Assembly: GCF_027947575.1 (NCBI RefSeq)
Contig: NZ_CP116256.1
Span: 4,216,001 to 4,280,000 of the forward strand
Source of the DNA: Streptomyces rubrogriseus
GTDB taxonomy: Bacteria > Actinomycetota > Actinomycetes > Streptomycetales > Streptomycetaceae
Reading direction: 5' to 3'
DNA length: 64,000 nt
The notes under the pieces are model-generated. The model saw nothing but the letters and a program-made list of their open reading frames with translations. It did not search any database and had not been told where the DNA came from. The position numbers were made by a program, and so were the translations under genes. Positions 8,650 to 16,273 of the stretch are shown here, piece after piece. Numbering within the stretch: the first letter of the stretch is position 1; each line of letters starts with the position of its first letter.

Positions 8650-8686
8650 GTTCATGCCGTGAACTAATTTGGTTCACGGCATGAAC
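8650..8686. promoter_or_regulatory. Nested palindromic MarR operator
   Basis: Two perfect 15-base arms, GTTCATGCCGTGAAC and its complement, are separated by seven bases (TAATTTG). Each arm is itself a GTTCA-N5-TGAAC dyad, so the site could hold two MarR dimers. It ends 18 bases before the reductase start. Confidence 0.75.
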
Positions 8687-8704
8687 TACTGAGAGGTGGC
8701 AGCG

Positions 8705-9595
8705 ATGAGCACACAGACGACCGGCACGATCGCGGTCTTCGGCGCGACGGGGCAACAGGGCGGGGCGGTGGTCGACGCGCTGCTGGAGCACAAGGCGCGA
8801 GTGCGGGCTTTGGTCCGCGACCCGCAGTCCGACCGGGCTCAGGCGCTGGCCGCCCGCGGTGTCGAGCTGGCGGCCATCCGGGCCGACGACCCGGCGTCGC
8901 TGGTCGCCGGGTTGGCGACGGTCGAGGGGTTCTACTTCATGACCCCGGAGGCGAACAGCCTCGAAGAGGTCGAGGCGGAGATCCGCATCGGTACCACACT
9001 CGTCGACGCGGCGGCCGAGGCCGGCGTCCCGCACGTCGTGTTCAACTCGGTCTTCGGAGCGGACCGGGAGTCGGGTGTGCCGCACCACGACTCGAAGCAC
9101 TTGATCGAGGAGCGCCTGAGGAAGTCCGGCCTCAGGGCCTCGATGGTTCGCGCGACCGCCTTCATGGAGAACTTCACGAACGTGATGGCACCCAGCCTGG
9201 AGCACGGGGAGATCGTGCTGAGGCTGCCGCTGCCGGAGGACGTCGCCCTGAAGATGATCTCGGTCAGGGACATCGGCCGGGTCGCCGCCGCGCTCCTGAT
9301 CGGCACCGCGGAGGCACCCGACGGAGCCGTCGAACTCGTGGGCGACGAGCTGACGGGACCTCAGATCGCTGCGGCGTTCGGCGCGCGCGCCGGGCTTCCG
9401 GCACGGTACGAGGCCCTCCCGTTGAGCGTGCTTCCCACCGACCTCGACAGGGTGATGTTCCGCGAGTTCGCGAAGGCGGCGGAGTCCCCTTCGGACCCCT
9501 CCGCGGTGCGCGCGATCGAGCCGGCCACCCTGGACCTGGCCGAGTGGATCCGAGCGACCGGCTGGACCCCGCCCACAAACGTGGCTGGTTCCTGA
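8705..9595 (+). CDS. NmrA-like NAD(P)-binding reductase
   Basis: A 296-residue atypical SDR of the NmrA/HSCARG group. The dinucleotide motif is at the N-terminus (IAVFGATGQQGGAVVDALL), followed by HKARVRALVRDP for NADP ribose binding. The catalytic Tyr of classical SDRs is not evident; the corresponding region is HVVFNSVFGADRESGVPHHDSKH, as in NmrA-type redox-sensing or quinone-reducing members. ATG 8705 lies after GAGAGGTGG. It is probably controlled by the MarR protein upstream through the 8650-8686 palindrome. It may detoxify quinones or aldehydes or sense NADP(H) state. A paralogue with a different regulator occurs at 11032-11874. Confidence 0.87.
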   Translation: MSTQTTGTIAVFGATGQQGGAVVDALLEHKARVRALVRDPQSDRAQALAARGVELAAIRADDPASLVAGLATVEGFYFMTPEANSLEEVEAEIRIGTTLVDAAAEAGVPHVVFNSVFGADRESGVPHHDSKHLIEERLRKSGLRASMVRATAFMENFTNVMAPSLEHGEIVLRLPLPEDVALKMISVRDIGRVAAALLIGTAEAPDGAVELVGDELTGPQIAAAFGARAGLPARYEALPLSVLPTDLDRVMFREFAKAAESPSDPSAVRAIEPATLDLAEWIRATGWTPPTNVAGS

Positions 9596-9633
9596 GCCTC
9601 CGACCGCGATGAACGCCCCCGGGGTGACAGTGG

Positions 9634-10470
9634 TCAAAGGCTCTTCAGTGCAGCGGCGCTGGGGCTGCCCGCTTCCGCCGTGTACATCACCAAGGAGAAA
9701 CCTGAGCCGGGCAGGCTAAGGGTGTGCCGGTCGATTTCGAGCTCGCCCAGTGTGGGATGATGCAGGTTTTTTCGCACACCGGGTATGGGGCGCACAGCGT
9801 GATTGCGCCAGCTGCGCGCAAAATCTGGATCGTGGGTTGCGAACTCGTTGATCAGCTCCGCGAGCACGTTATCTGTCGGGTGCAGAACGCTGGCTGCACG
9901 CAATTGAGCGGCTACCTGCTGAGAGAAATCAGACTCCGAACCGGGCGCGCCGGTGCAGAGGGTGTCACGGAATCTCGTTGAGATGCGCGTGAGGTTGCGC
10001 TCGTCGGGTGTGAGGCGAGAGAAGTCCGTGATCAGAGCTGCAGCCGCCGCGTTCCAGGCGACGATGTCCTGCCGGTCGTTGACGACGTAGGCAGGGATGC
10101 CGTCGAGTCTGCCGAGTAGCTGTTGGGCGTCCTCGGGCACGTGCTCCGGTGCGCCGCCGTTCTCTGCCGGCAGCACTTGTCCGGCCAGGCGGGCCAGATG
10201 GTCACGCTCTGCTTCAGTGAGTTGGAGAGCCGTCGCCAGCGCGGACAGCACTTGCGGTGAGGGCCGGGGTGCCCGTGCCTGTTCCAGCCGTTCGTAGTAG
10301 CTCACTGACATCTGCGCCAGGGCGGCTACCTCTTCGCGGCGCAATCCGGGTGTGCGACGGGCGCGCCGACTTGGTGGAAGCGTCGTTTCGCCCCGCACGT
10401 CTTCTGGTCGCAGGTCCTCGCGGCGGCGGCGGAGAAAGTCTGCGAGTTCCTGGCTGCTCACTCTCCCCAT
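9634..10470 (-). CDS. XRE-family regulator with MmyB-like ligand domain
   Basis: A 278-residue regulator with the same architecture as the gene at 279. The HTH is near residues 30-80 (LRREEVAALAQMSVSYYERLEQ) and is followed by the MmyB domain, including IPAYVVNDRQDIVAWNAAAAAL and LHHPTLGELEIDRHTL. I begin at ATG 10470, where the domain starts (MGRVSSQELADFLRRRRE); its ribosome binding site is weak, and a GTG nine bases downstream is an alternative. It is divergent from the SnoaL-NmrA pair. A perfect 13-base inverted repeat in the 118-base spacer is the likely operator. The 3' end converges with the NmrA-like gene ending at 9595. Confidence 0.87.
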   Translation of the reverse strand: MGRVSSQELADFLRRRREDLRPEDVRGETTLPPSRRARRTPGLRREEVAALAQMSVSYYERLEQARAPRPSPQVLSALATALQLTEAERDHLARLAGQVLPAENGGAPEHVPEDAQQLLGRLDGIPAYVVNDRQDIVAWNAAAAALITDFSRLTPDERNLTRISTRFRDTLCTGAPGSESDFSQQVAAQLRAASVLHPTDNVLAELINEFATHDPDFARSWRNHAVRPIPGVRKNLHHPTLGELEIDRHTLSLPGSGFSLVMYTAEAGSPSAAALKSL

Positions 10471-10483
10471 GCTGTCACAGGAA

Positions 10484-10526
10484 GGACGGCTGAGCCTCGC
10501 ACTGTTGGTCCGGGGCTCAGCCGTCC
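10484..10526. promoter_or_regulatory. Inverted repeat in the XRE / SnoaL divergent spacer
   Basis: Thirteen-base perfect arms GGACGGCTGAGCC and GGCTCAGCCGTCC are separated by 17 bases, between the two divergent starts (10470 and 10589). It is the best candidate for the MmyB-type regulator's binding site. A hairpin in the leader transcript is an alternative. Confidence 0.55.
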
Positions 10527-10588
10527 GTTCCGCGCCCGCGAAGCTGCTGTGCATGGTGGTCCAGTCGGTTTGTTGACTACCAGGAGGA

Positions 10589-11032
10589 ATGGTGCACAGC
10601 ACGCCTGAGGAAACTTTTCGCCGCATGATCGACCTGCTGCTGGCCAAGGACATGAATGCCGTGGCAGATCTATGGGCTCCTGACGGAATTGCGGAATTCC
10701 CTTTCGCAGCCGGGAGCTCCCCCCAGATTCTCCGCGGACGTGAGGAGGTACGCGCCTACCTCGCTCACTACCCGGAGCTGATGGACATGAAGGAGGTGGC
10801 CGCGCTTACCGTGCGGCCCACGGATCAAACGGACACCGTCGTGGTGGAGTGGACGGCCACCGGCCGCACCGTGGCCAGCTCCCAGCCCTACCTCCTGGAA
10901 TACATCGTGGTTCTCACGGTCCGCGACGGGCTGATCGCTCTGTTCCGGGATTACTGGAGCCCGCTGTCGGCGGCCGCCGCTGCCGGGACTCTCGCCGAGC
11001 TGATCGACTCGCTCGAACGGAAGGACGCCTGA
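10589..11032 (+). CDS. SnoaL-like / NTF2-fold protein
   Basis: A 147-residue cone-shaped alpha+beta protein of the SnoaL-like superfamily. Helices at the start (ETFRRMIDLLLAKDMNAVADLWAPDGIAEFPF) lead into the characteristic strand set ending EYIVVLTVRDGLIALFRDYWSPL. Members are cyclases, isomerases or ligand-binding proteins in secondary metabolism and detoxification; no catalytic residues can be assigned with confidence. A strong AGGAGG box sits directly against the ATG at 10589, so the adjoining GTG at 10592 may be the real start. Its TGA overlaps the ATG of the following NmrA-like gene (TGATG), implying translational coupling and a joint function. Confidence 0.85.
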   Translation: MVHSTPEETFRRMIDLLLAKDMNAVADLWAPDGIAEFPFAAGSSPQILRGREEVRAYLAHYPELMDMKEVAALTVRPTDQTDTVVVEWTATGRTVASSQPYLLEYIVVLTVRDGLIALFRDYWSPLSAAAAAGTLAELIDSLERKDA

Positions 11033-11874
11033 TGTCCGGAGTGCTCGTGACCGGAGGGACCGGCAAGACCGGCAAGGCGCTGGTGCAAGTGCTCCGCAAC
11101 GCCGGTGTGCAGGCTCGGGTCGCCAGCCGGAACCCAGCCGCGGACGACCCCGATCCGATCCGCTTCGACTGGAATGACCCGACCACATACGGACCTGCGC
11201 TCGACGGGATGGACCGGGTCTTCCTGCTTCCGCCGGTGGAGAGTGTGGACCCACTGCCGCTGGTCGAGCCCTTCCTGCGCCAGGCACAGCGGGCCGGTAT
11301 CCAGCGCCTCGTGATGCTCGGCTCCGCGATTGTTCTGCCGAACGCGCCCAGCGCCGTGGAGATGGCCGCTCAGGTTCAGGCTCAGCCCGGAGGTGTCGTA
11401 TTCCGCGCCTCCGGCTTCATGCAGAACTTCCTGCGCCCGCACCCACTGGCCGAACACATCCATCGACTCGGTGAGATCCGTACAGCAGCCGGTGACGGCA
11501 AACTCGGGTGGGTCGATACGCGGGACATCGCGGCCAGTGCCGCCGCGCTATTGGCTGACCTGGAGGTGGACGCTCGAAGCGACTACCTGATCACCGGGCC
11601 GCACGGGATGAGCTATCCACAGGCCGCGCAGATCATCACCGCGCAGACCGGCAGACAGGTTCGGGTGGAGCGTATTACGGAGGAGGAACAGGCTGCCGCC
11701 CACCGTGCCGCCGGAATGCCGCCCGAGTTCGCAGACGCCCTTGCCGCCGTCGAGCGCGGAATCGCGGAGGGACGCGAAGACCAGGTCAGCACCGCGGTGC
11801 TCGAACTGACCGGCCGTCCACCGCGTGCCTTTGCCGAATTCGTGTCCGATCACGCGTACGAGTGGACGCAGTAG
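11032..11874 (+). CDS. NmrA-like NAD(P)-dependent reductase
   Basis: A 280-residue atypical SDR. The Rossmann motif is VLVTGGTGKTGKALVQVL, followed by ARVASRNPAADDPD and later the NmrA-like FRASGFMQNFLRPHPLAEHI and GWVDTRDIAASAAALL. The length is normal. Start and stop overlap with the SnoaL-like gene (TGATG), giving a two-gene operon under the divergent XRE/MmyB regulator. Together with 8705-9595 this makes two NmrA-type reductases with independent regulators about 2.3 kb apart. I infer redox or quinone detoxification; the substrate is unknown. Confidence 0.87.
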   Translation: MSGVLVTGGTGKTGKALVQVLRNAGVQARVASRNPAADDPDPIRFDWNDPTTYGPALDGMDRVFLLPPVESVDPLPLVEPFLRQAQRAGIQRLVMLGSAIVLPNAPSAVEMAAQVQAQPGGVVFRASGFMQNFLRPHPLAEHIHRLGEIRTAAGDGKLGWVDTRDIAASAAALLADLEVDARSDYLITGPHGMSYPQAAQIITAQTGRQVRVERITEEEQAAAHRAAGMPPEFADALAAVERGIAEGREDQVSTAVLELTGRPPRAFAEFVSDHAYEWTQ

Positions 11875-12292
11875 TGCCTGACCAGCAGCGATCTGCGGTG
11901 GGCGGTCGAGTAGGAACCACGCGGAGCGCAGTTCGGCGGCACATGTGTGACGCTCCAGCGGATTGGAGACGGCCCGCCGAGCTCCAACCGGTCTGGCTCT
12001 TCGCCACTTGGCGCCGGTTTGCGTTCCGATGTTCCGCAGTCCTCGACTACACCTCGCGGTCAAGCACCACGCCGGAGATCCACAGCCAACTCCTCGACTG
12101 TTACCAACGGCTTCGACAACAGCCAGACGATCCCCATGCAACGCAAACCCGCCGAGAGTAGGCAAACCGCGTCGCTCTCGGGGCCGCCAGGCGGGCCGCT
12201 GGGCCGCGATCGACGTCGGCGGCTGGCCCGGCCCGGCCCGGGCCGGGCCGGGCCGAGGCCGTGGAGTTGGCCAAAGAGTCTGACCAGCAGCT
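11875..12292. other. Intergenic spacer with no supported gene
   Basis: Nothing with coding character fits the neighbours' frames. The only structured element is the G+C-only palindrome at 12225-12254. A minus-strand segment near 12080-12130 reads like the end of a protein (SKPLVTVEELAVDLRRGA) but has no traceable upstream part. Confidence 0.5.
12225..12254 (-). terminator. Perfect 30-base G+C-only palindrome
   Basis: A perfectly self-complementary run of GGCCC-type pentamers, 38 bases beyond the stop codon of the hypothetical gene at 12293. As RNA it would fold into a very stable hairpin without a T-run, consistent with a Streptomyces terminator. It could also block readthrough from the NmrA operon converging from the left. 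Confidence 0.6.
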
Positions 12293-12877
12293 TCACGCCT
12301 CGACGACGATGGTGCCTATGGTCGATTCCGCGCCGGGCCCTTCCGGACGGTCGACCTTCCACCACCCCAGCACGTCCTGGTACTCCGGCTGCGGGACCGC
12401 ACGTCCTTCGGCAGTCATCAGGCGTCCTTGGTATGCCTGGGCGTAACGTGCTCGAACCGAGTAGACGCCGGGTTCGTCGGGGACAACGACGTCGCACGAC
12501 ACGTTCACCCACTGCGCCGGACCCGGGTTGTCCTCAGCCAAAGCCTCGACGCGCGTGCCGGGATTGACCACCTTCACGCCGCCCCCGCTGCGCTGCTTGC
12601 CGTTCCACACCGATGCCTGGGCCCGGTCCTGGCCCGCCAGGCCGACGATCACCTGGTTGACGGCGTTGCCGCACTGCGAGCAGTCGTGCAGCAGGTCGAA
12701 GGTGACCTCGTGCGAACCTCCTCCGCGAACGTGCACCACGTCGGCCCGACCATCGATCTTCACGTTGCGGATCTTGAACCGAAATCCGGTCCCGCCTCCG
12801 TACGGCTCGACCATCTCGGCGCCGGGAGCGGGAGCCGTAATCAGGTGGACATTGCTGTGACTCATCTTGTCGGTCAT
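12293..12877 (-). CDS. Conserved hypothetical beta-rich protein
   Basis: A 194-residue soluble protein without signal peptide or membrane segment; I cannot assign a family. It is predicted to be mostly beta-strand, with alternating hydrophobics such as VVHVRGGGSHEVTFDLL and GVYSVRARYAQAY suggesting an Ig- or jelly-roll-like sandwich. It has a CSQC pair near residue 69 and another Cys in NVSCDVVVPDEPG. The last 30 residues include a Trp-Trp motif (VLGWWKVDRPEGPG). The start is ATG 12877, with ATG 12865 (MSHSNVHL) as an alternative. It is monocistronic, ends before a strong palindrome and is divergent from the folD leader, with no functional context. Confidence 0.7.
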   Translation of the reverse strand: MTDKMSHSNVHLITAPAPGAEMVEPYGGGTGFRFKIRNVKIDGRADVVHVRGGGSHEVTFDLLHDCSQCGNAVNQVIVGLAGQDRAQASVWNGKQRSGGGVKVVNPGTRVEALAEDNPGPAQWVNVSCDVVVPDEPGVYSVRARYAQAYQGRLMTAEGRAVPQPEYQDVLGWWKVDRPEGPGAESTIGTIVVEA

Positions 12878-13116
12878 GCGCCAAGTAAACAGGGGGTGGC
12901 ACCGGGGGAGGCAAGGGGTTCTGGATCATGCGCGGGACGAACTCGGGTTCGGCGTGGCCGCAGTTGGCGAACCCAGGACCGCGCCGACCAAGGACATCGG
13001 CATCGGCTGCCCTGTTCTCGTACAGCTACGGCCAGGTGGCGAGTAACGCTGGGTGATGTTCCAGGTGTCCCAGCTACATCCCTTCTGATCAACGGAAGAG
13101 TGCCACTAGAGTGGTG

Positions 13117-13197
13117 CGTGGGCCGTGACTGGCGCTGAGGTGGAGTACCACCGGGGAGCGGTCTGACGAATCGGTCGATGCCGTGCGCCTGGGCGAG
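13117..13197 (+). ncRNA. ZTP (pfl) riboswitch upstream of folD
   Basis: The leader contains the conserved blocks of the pfl motif in the right order: GGGCCGTGACTGGCG, then a GUGGAGUACCAC hairpin, CCGGGGAGCG, and after a short variable part GCCGUGCGCCUGGGCGA. This aptamer class binds ZTP/ZMP, the intermediate that accumulates when 10-formyl-THF is short, and turns on one-carbon and purine genes. It ends 25 bases before the folD start, a placement that fits control of translation initiation or of a short expression platform. The recognition rests on sequence blocks I know for the family; no covariance search was done. Confidence 0.87.
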
Positions 13198-13222
13198 TGG
13201 TCAGCGACGCCTGGAGGCGACC

Positions 13223-14089
13223 ATGTCCCGGACACAGACAGCCCTGCTCATGGACGGTGTCGGCCTTGCCCGACGCATCGTCGAGGAGACGGCGGACAGG
13301 GCGGCGGCGCTTGCGCGACATGTCGGCGTGACGCCCTGTCTCGCAACGGTGCTGGTGGGCGAGGATCCGGCTTCGATGACGTACGTCCGGATGAAGCGGG
13401 CGCGTTGCGCTGAGGCGGGCATCGAGTCTCGGCTTGTCAGCCTGCCGGCCACCACTACGACGGCTGAGCTGGTGGAGACCCTCCAGTCCCTCTCGCAGGA
13501 CGCCGGAGTGCACGGCATCTTGCTTCAGCACCCCGTGGGCCCTCACATCGATGAGCGGGCAGCGTTCGAGGCCATCGCGCCGGAGAAGGACGTCGACGGG
13601 GTCACGATGAGCTCCTTCGGGGCGATGAGCTTCGGGCTGCCTGGTTTCGCTTCGTGCACCCCGGGCGGGATCATGCGGCTCCTGGACGAGTACGAGGTCG
13701 AACTCGCAGGTCGGCACGCCGTTGTCGTGGGTCGAAGCGCGATCCTCGGCAAGCCCGTCGGGATGCTCTTGCTCGCCCGGGACGCCACGGTCACCTACTG
13801 CCACTCCCGTACGACCGATCTGGCCGCGACCGTGCGGGAAGCGGACGTTGTCGTGGCGGCCGTGGGACGGCCTCGACTGATTCGCGGCGAAGACGTCAAG
13901 CCGGGAGCCGTCGTGATCGACGCCGGATACAACCCCGGCAACGTCGGCGACGTCGACTTCGACACCGCCCGCACTCGGGCCCGCTTGATCACACCGGTTC
14001 CTGGTGGGGTCGGCCCCATGACCATCGCGGTCCTGTTGGCTCAGACGGTCGACGCGGCATCCATCCAGCTCGGGCCGGCCGGCCACTGA
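13223..14089 (+). CDS. folD: Methylenetetrahydrofolate dehydrogenase/cyclohydrolase FolD
   Basis: A 288-residue bifunctional cytosolic enzyme that oxidises 5,10-methylene-THF with NADP+ and hydrolyses 5,10-methenyl-THF to 10-formyl-THF for purine and formyl-Met synthesis. Family motifs are present: the catalytic Tyr/Lys region SMTYVRMKRARCAEAGI (usually YVxxKxKA, here YVRMKRA), VHGILLQHPVGPHI, PEKDVDGV, CTPGGIMRLL, the NADP site VVVGRSAILGKPVGMLLL and the C-terminal TPVPGGVGPMTIAVL. Start is ATG 13223 after GGAGGCGACC. It is preceded by a ZTP riboswitch and stands alone, so ZTP accumulation probably induces it. It may be an accessory copy beside a housekeeping folD elsewhere (inference). Confidence 0.95.
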   Translation: MSRTQTALLMDGVGLARRIVEETADRAAALARHVGVTPCLATVLVGEDPASMTYVRMKRARCAEAGIESRLVSLPATTTTAELVETLQSLSQDAGVHGILLQHPVGPHIDERAAFEAIAPEKDVDGVTMSSFGAMSFGLPGFASCTPGGIMRLLDEYEVELAGRHAVVVGRSAILGKPVGMLLLARDATVTYCHSRTTDLAATVREADVVVAAVGRPRLIRGEDVKPGAVVIDAGYNPGNVGDVDFDTARTRARLITPVPGGVGPMTIAVLLAQTVDAASIQLGPAGH

Positions 14090-14337
14090 GTGAGGACAGC
14101 CGTGAGTTCGGCGGGACGACAAGCGGCCAACCTGCTGGCCCGGCCCAGCCGATCGTCCGCTCGACTTTCAACGGCGGGGCCGGTCCGTCGGTTCAGCAGC
14201 GGCTCTCTCGTCATTCGGGCTGTGCTCCGCCTTGAGGGCAGCAGCAGGCAGCAAGGATGTGAAGCGATCCGACTCGGGAGTCGAAGCATTTCTCCGCGAG
14301 CCAACCGGTAGCAGCATCGCTGGTCTGCTGAGGCAGG

Positions 14338-14826
14338 CTAACGCGGCTGCGTGTTCCGATGCTGGTCGCCTGCCTGCTCCAAGGCGGTCTCGTAGGCGTG
14401 CAGGGCGGTGATGACCGTGGCGCGTTCCGCGGGGTCGAGACCGCGCATGACGCGTTCCCAGGCAGAGGCGCTGCCGGAGAGCCATTCGCCGATCGGTGCG
14501 GCGTAGGCGGGGGCGATGGCGACGATGCGGCGGCGGCGGTCGGCGGGATCGGCAGTGCGTTGCAGGACGCCCGGCCGTGACAGCTCGCTGACCATGAGGC
14601 TGACGGTCGTCGGGGCCACCTCCAGCCGAGCGGCCAGCTCGTTGACGCTGGTGGGGCCGTCGTACTCCAGGTGGGCCAGCAGTGCGAGGTGCCGCGGTGC
14701 CAGGTCCAGAGCCTGGAGCGCGGGCGGTATGGGCAGGCGCTTGGCGCGGCCCACGAGCCGCGGCATGAGCAACAGCAGGGTGCGGACGGCCTCGTTGACG
14801 GCTGGGCCGTCCGATTCCGTGGACAT
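14338..14826 (-). CDS. MarR-family regulator
   Basis: A 162-residue winged-helix repressor. The DNA-binding part is VNELAARLEVAPTTVSLMVSEL followed by the wing TADPADRRRRIVAIAPAY, flanked by long dimerisation helices. Start ATG 14826 is preceded by GGAAGAGG. It is divergent from a tautomerase gene with only 65 bases between the starts, and two CTTTG/CAAAG dyads fill that space, so regulator and tautomerase are almost certainly co-repressed by this protein. Downstream (14090-14337, towards folD) nothing is recognised. Confidence 0.87.
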   Translation of the reverse strand: MSTESDGPAVNEAVRTLLLLMPRLVGRAKRLPIPPALQALDLAPRHLALLAHLEYDGPTSVNELAARLEVAPTTVSLMVSELSRPGVLQRTADPADRRRRIVAIAPAYAAPIGEWLSGSASAWERVMRGLDPAERATVITALHAYETALEQAGDQHRNTQPR

Positions 14827-14845
14827 CGGTTACCTCTTCCAGATA

Positions 14846-14875
14846 CCTTTGAAGACAAAGGCTTTGAGTTCAAAG
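14846..14875. promoter_or_regulatory. Paired MarR operator dyads
   Basis: Two adjacent inverted repeats: CCTTTG-AAGA-CAAAGG (14846-14861) and CTTTGA-GT-TCAAAG (14862-14875). They lie between divergent starts at 14826 and 14892 and share the CTTTG half-site. Confidence 0.68.
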
Positions 14876-14891
14876 GGAACGAGGGTTCACT

Positions 14892-15272
14892 ATGCCGCAT
14901 CTGACGGTCCACCTTCCAGAGAACAGGCTGACCGGGAACGAGCCCGTGCTCGTCGCCGCACTGACCGACGCTGTTGTCGACGTCTATGGCGAATGGGCCC
15001 GCGACCTCGTCAGCATCCGCCTGGCCGGAGTCCCCGCAGGCCGTTTCGCCCAGGGCGGCAAGGCCGTGGATACGAAGGCCTCGGTGATCCTGGGAGTCCG
15101 CGCCGGAGTCTTCGACCGCCCCGATGCCGACCGGACGACCGCACGCCTCGGCACCGCGCTCACCGACGCGATCACGCAGGTCGTCGGTGACGACCTGCGC
15201 GCCGGCACGATGGTCGAGCTCGTCGCGTCACCGCCGGAACGTACCTTCGTCGGCGGCGTGCTCGCCGTGTGA
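14892..15272 (+). CDS. Tautomerase-family protein (4-OT/MIF-like)
   Basis: A 126-residue member of the tautomerase superfamily. After Met removal the N-terminal proline (MPHLTVHLPENRL) would be the catalytic base. The fused beta-alpha-beta repeat length (about 125 residues) fits the two-motif (MIF/CHMI-like) type rather than the 62-residue 4-OT. A GAGGG box precedes ATG 14892. It is divergent from a MarR gene over shared dyads and is followed by a hairpin, so it forms a single-gene unit. It could isomerise keto-enol intermediates of aromatic degradation; the substrate is unknown. Confidence 0.82.
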   Translation: MPHLTVHLPENRLTGNEPVLVAALTDAVVDVYGEWARDLVSIRLAGVPAGRFAQGGKAVDTKASVILGVRAGVFDRPDADRTTARLGTALTDAITQVVGDDLRAGTMVELVASPPERTFVGGVLAV

Positions 15273-15277
15273 CCTTG

Positions 15278-15304
15278 CAGCCGGGCCACCTCGCAGCCCG
15301 GCTG
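15278..15304 (+). terminator. Hairpin after the tautomerase gene
   Basis: Eight-base perfect arms CAGCCGGG and CCCGGCTG, extendable by one G-U pair, with an 11-base loop, start six bases after the tautomerase stop codon. Confidence 0.6.
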
Positions 15305-15408
15305 TGCTCAGGATCGGCAGCGGTCGTTGGGGCGAAGAACGACACTCGCTTCGCGACCAGGGGCCGGCGGTGGGAGCCAGATCGCTGTCCGTCTGTCGAG
15401 TCGGCCCG

Positions 15409-15744
15409 TCAGATGACCTTCCGCTCCTCGGTGACCATCACGGCCACCGATTCCATGTCGATGAAGCGTGCTTCGTCGGGGTTGACCAGAGTCCGATAGT
15501 TCTCGGAGGCGAAGAAGGCGTCGTGATCCTCCCAGTCGTCGAACCAGATCTCGGTCATGCCGTCGTAGGCCCGGGGCGGATAGTTCCCGGCGGGGACCGG
15601 GTGGGACACGGTGCACTTGCGCACGTAGCGATCCGCCTCCGGGATGGAGGTGAACAGCGGCGCGTGCCGGTTCCGGTGATGGTCGACGAAACGCTCGTAC
15701 GACATACCCTCGGCGCGGTTGATCATGAAGATGAGCTTCAGCAT
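15409..15744 (-). CDS. EthD-domain protein
   Basis: A 111-residue dimeric alpha/beta-barrel-type protein. It opens MLKLIFMINRAEGMSYERF and contains the EthD landmarks: the HHRNRHAPLF segment and YDGMTEIWFDDWEDHDAFF. EthD-like proteins assist ether or polyketide degradation, or act as dehydratases or cyclases. No cofactor motif is present. It is divergent from a MerR-type gene with 67 bases between starts, where a TCACAT/ATGTGA dyad sits, so the MerR protein probably controls it. No operon partner lies downstream. Confidence 0.82.
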   Translation of the reverse strand: MLKLIFMINRAEGMSYERFVDHHRNRHAPLFTSIPEADRYVRKCTVSHPVPAGNYPPRAYDGMTEIWFDDWEDHDAFFASENYRTLVNPDEARFIDMESVAVMVTEERKVI

Positions 15745-15761
15745 GGAGTTAACCTAAAAGC

Positions 15762-15775
15762 TCACATCAATGTGA
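15762..15775. promoter_or_regulatory. MerR-type dyad between EthD and MerR genes
   Basis: Perfect TCACAT-CA-ATGTGA palindrome in the 67-base divergent spacer, 18 bases from the EthD start. It is the expected position for a MerR-family activator that remodels a divergent promoter. Confidence 0.6.
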
Positions 15776-15811
15776 AGGGCAAGTGAGTCATCGGCATGAA
15801 AGGAGTCCGGC

Positions 15812-16186
15812 ATGCGGATCGGTGAGCTGTCCGCCCGGACGGGAGCCAGTCGCCGGTCGCTGCGCTACTACGAGGAGCAGGGCCTGCTCGTCAGCTCCCG
15901 CTCACCCACCGGACAGCGCCACTACGAGGACGAGCACGTTCAGCGGGTGCGCCTCATACAGGCGTTCCTGGCAGCAGGCATGCCCAGCAGCACCATTGCC
16001 GAGATGGCGCCCTGCATGTCGGAGCCGACCGAGGACAGGGCGCGGCAGGCACTGAGAATCATGGGCCGCGAGCGGGCCCGGCTGTCCGAGGCCATCGACG
16101 GCCTCGCCGCCGCCAGGACCGCGCTGGACCACCTCATGGAGGACAACCACGCGTACCTGAAACGGTCGGCGGACGACGGTCGGTGA
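15812..16186 (+). CDS. MerR-family regulator
   Basis: A 124-residue MerR-type protein. The N-terminal winged helix is canonical (MRIGELSARTGASRRSLRYYEEQGLL, then a wing around GQRHYEDEHVQRVRLI), followed by a dimerising coiled coil (about 75-115). The C-terminus is short and has no metal-binding cysteines; one Cys occurs at about residue 69. It is therefore likely a small-molecule or stress sensor rather than a metal sensor. It is divergent from the EthD gene over a short spacer with a dyad. It has no downstream partner. Confidence 0.87.
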   Translation: MRIGELSARTGASRRSLRYYEEQGLLVSSRSPTGQRHYEDEHVQRVRLIQAFLAAGMPSSTIAEMAPCMSEPTEDRARQALRIMGRERARLSEAIDGLAAARTALDHLMEDNHAYLKRSADDGR

Positions 16187-16273
16187 ACCGGGGCCCGGAC
16201 CAACGACCGGCTGATCCCCCCGACGCTAACTTGCAAAGCGGTTGTCAACGTGCCAACAGAAGGCTGCGGTGGA

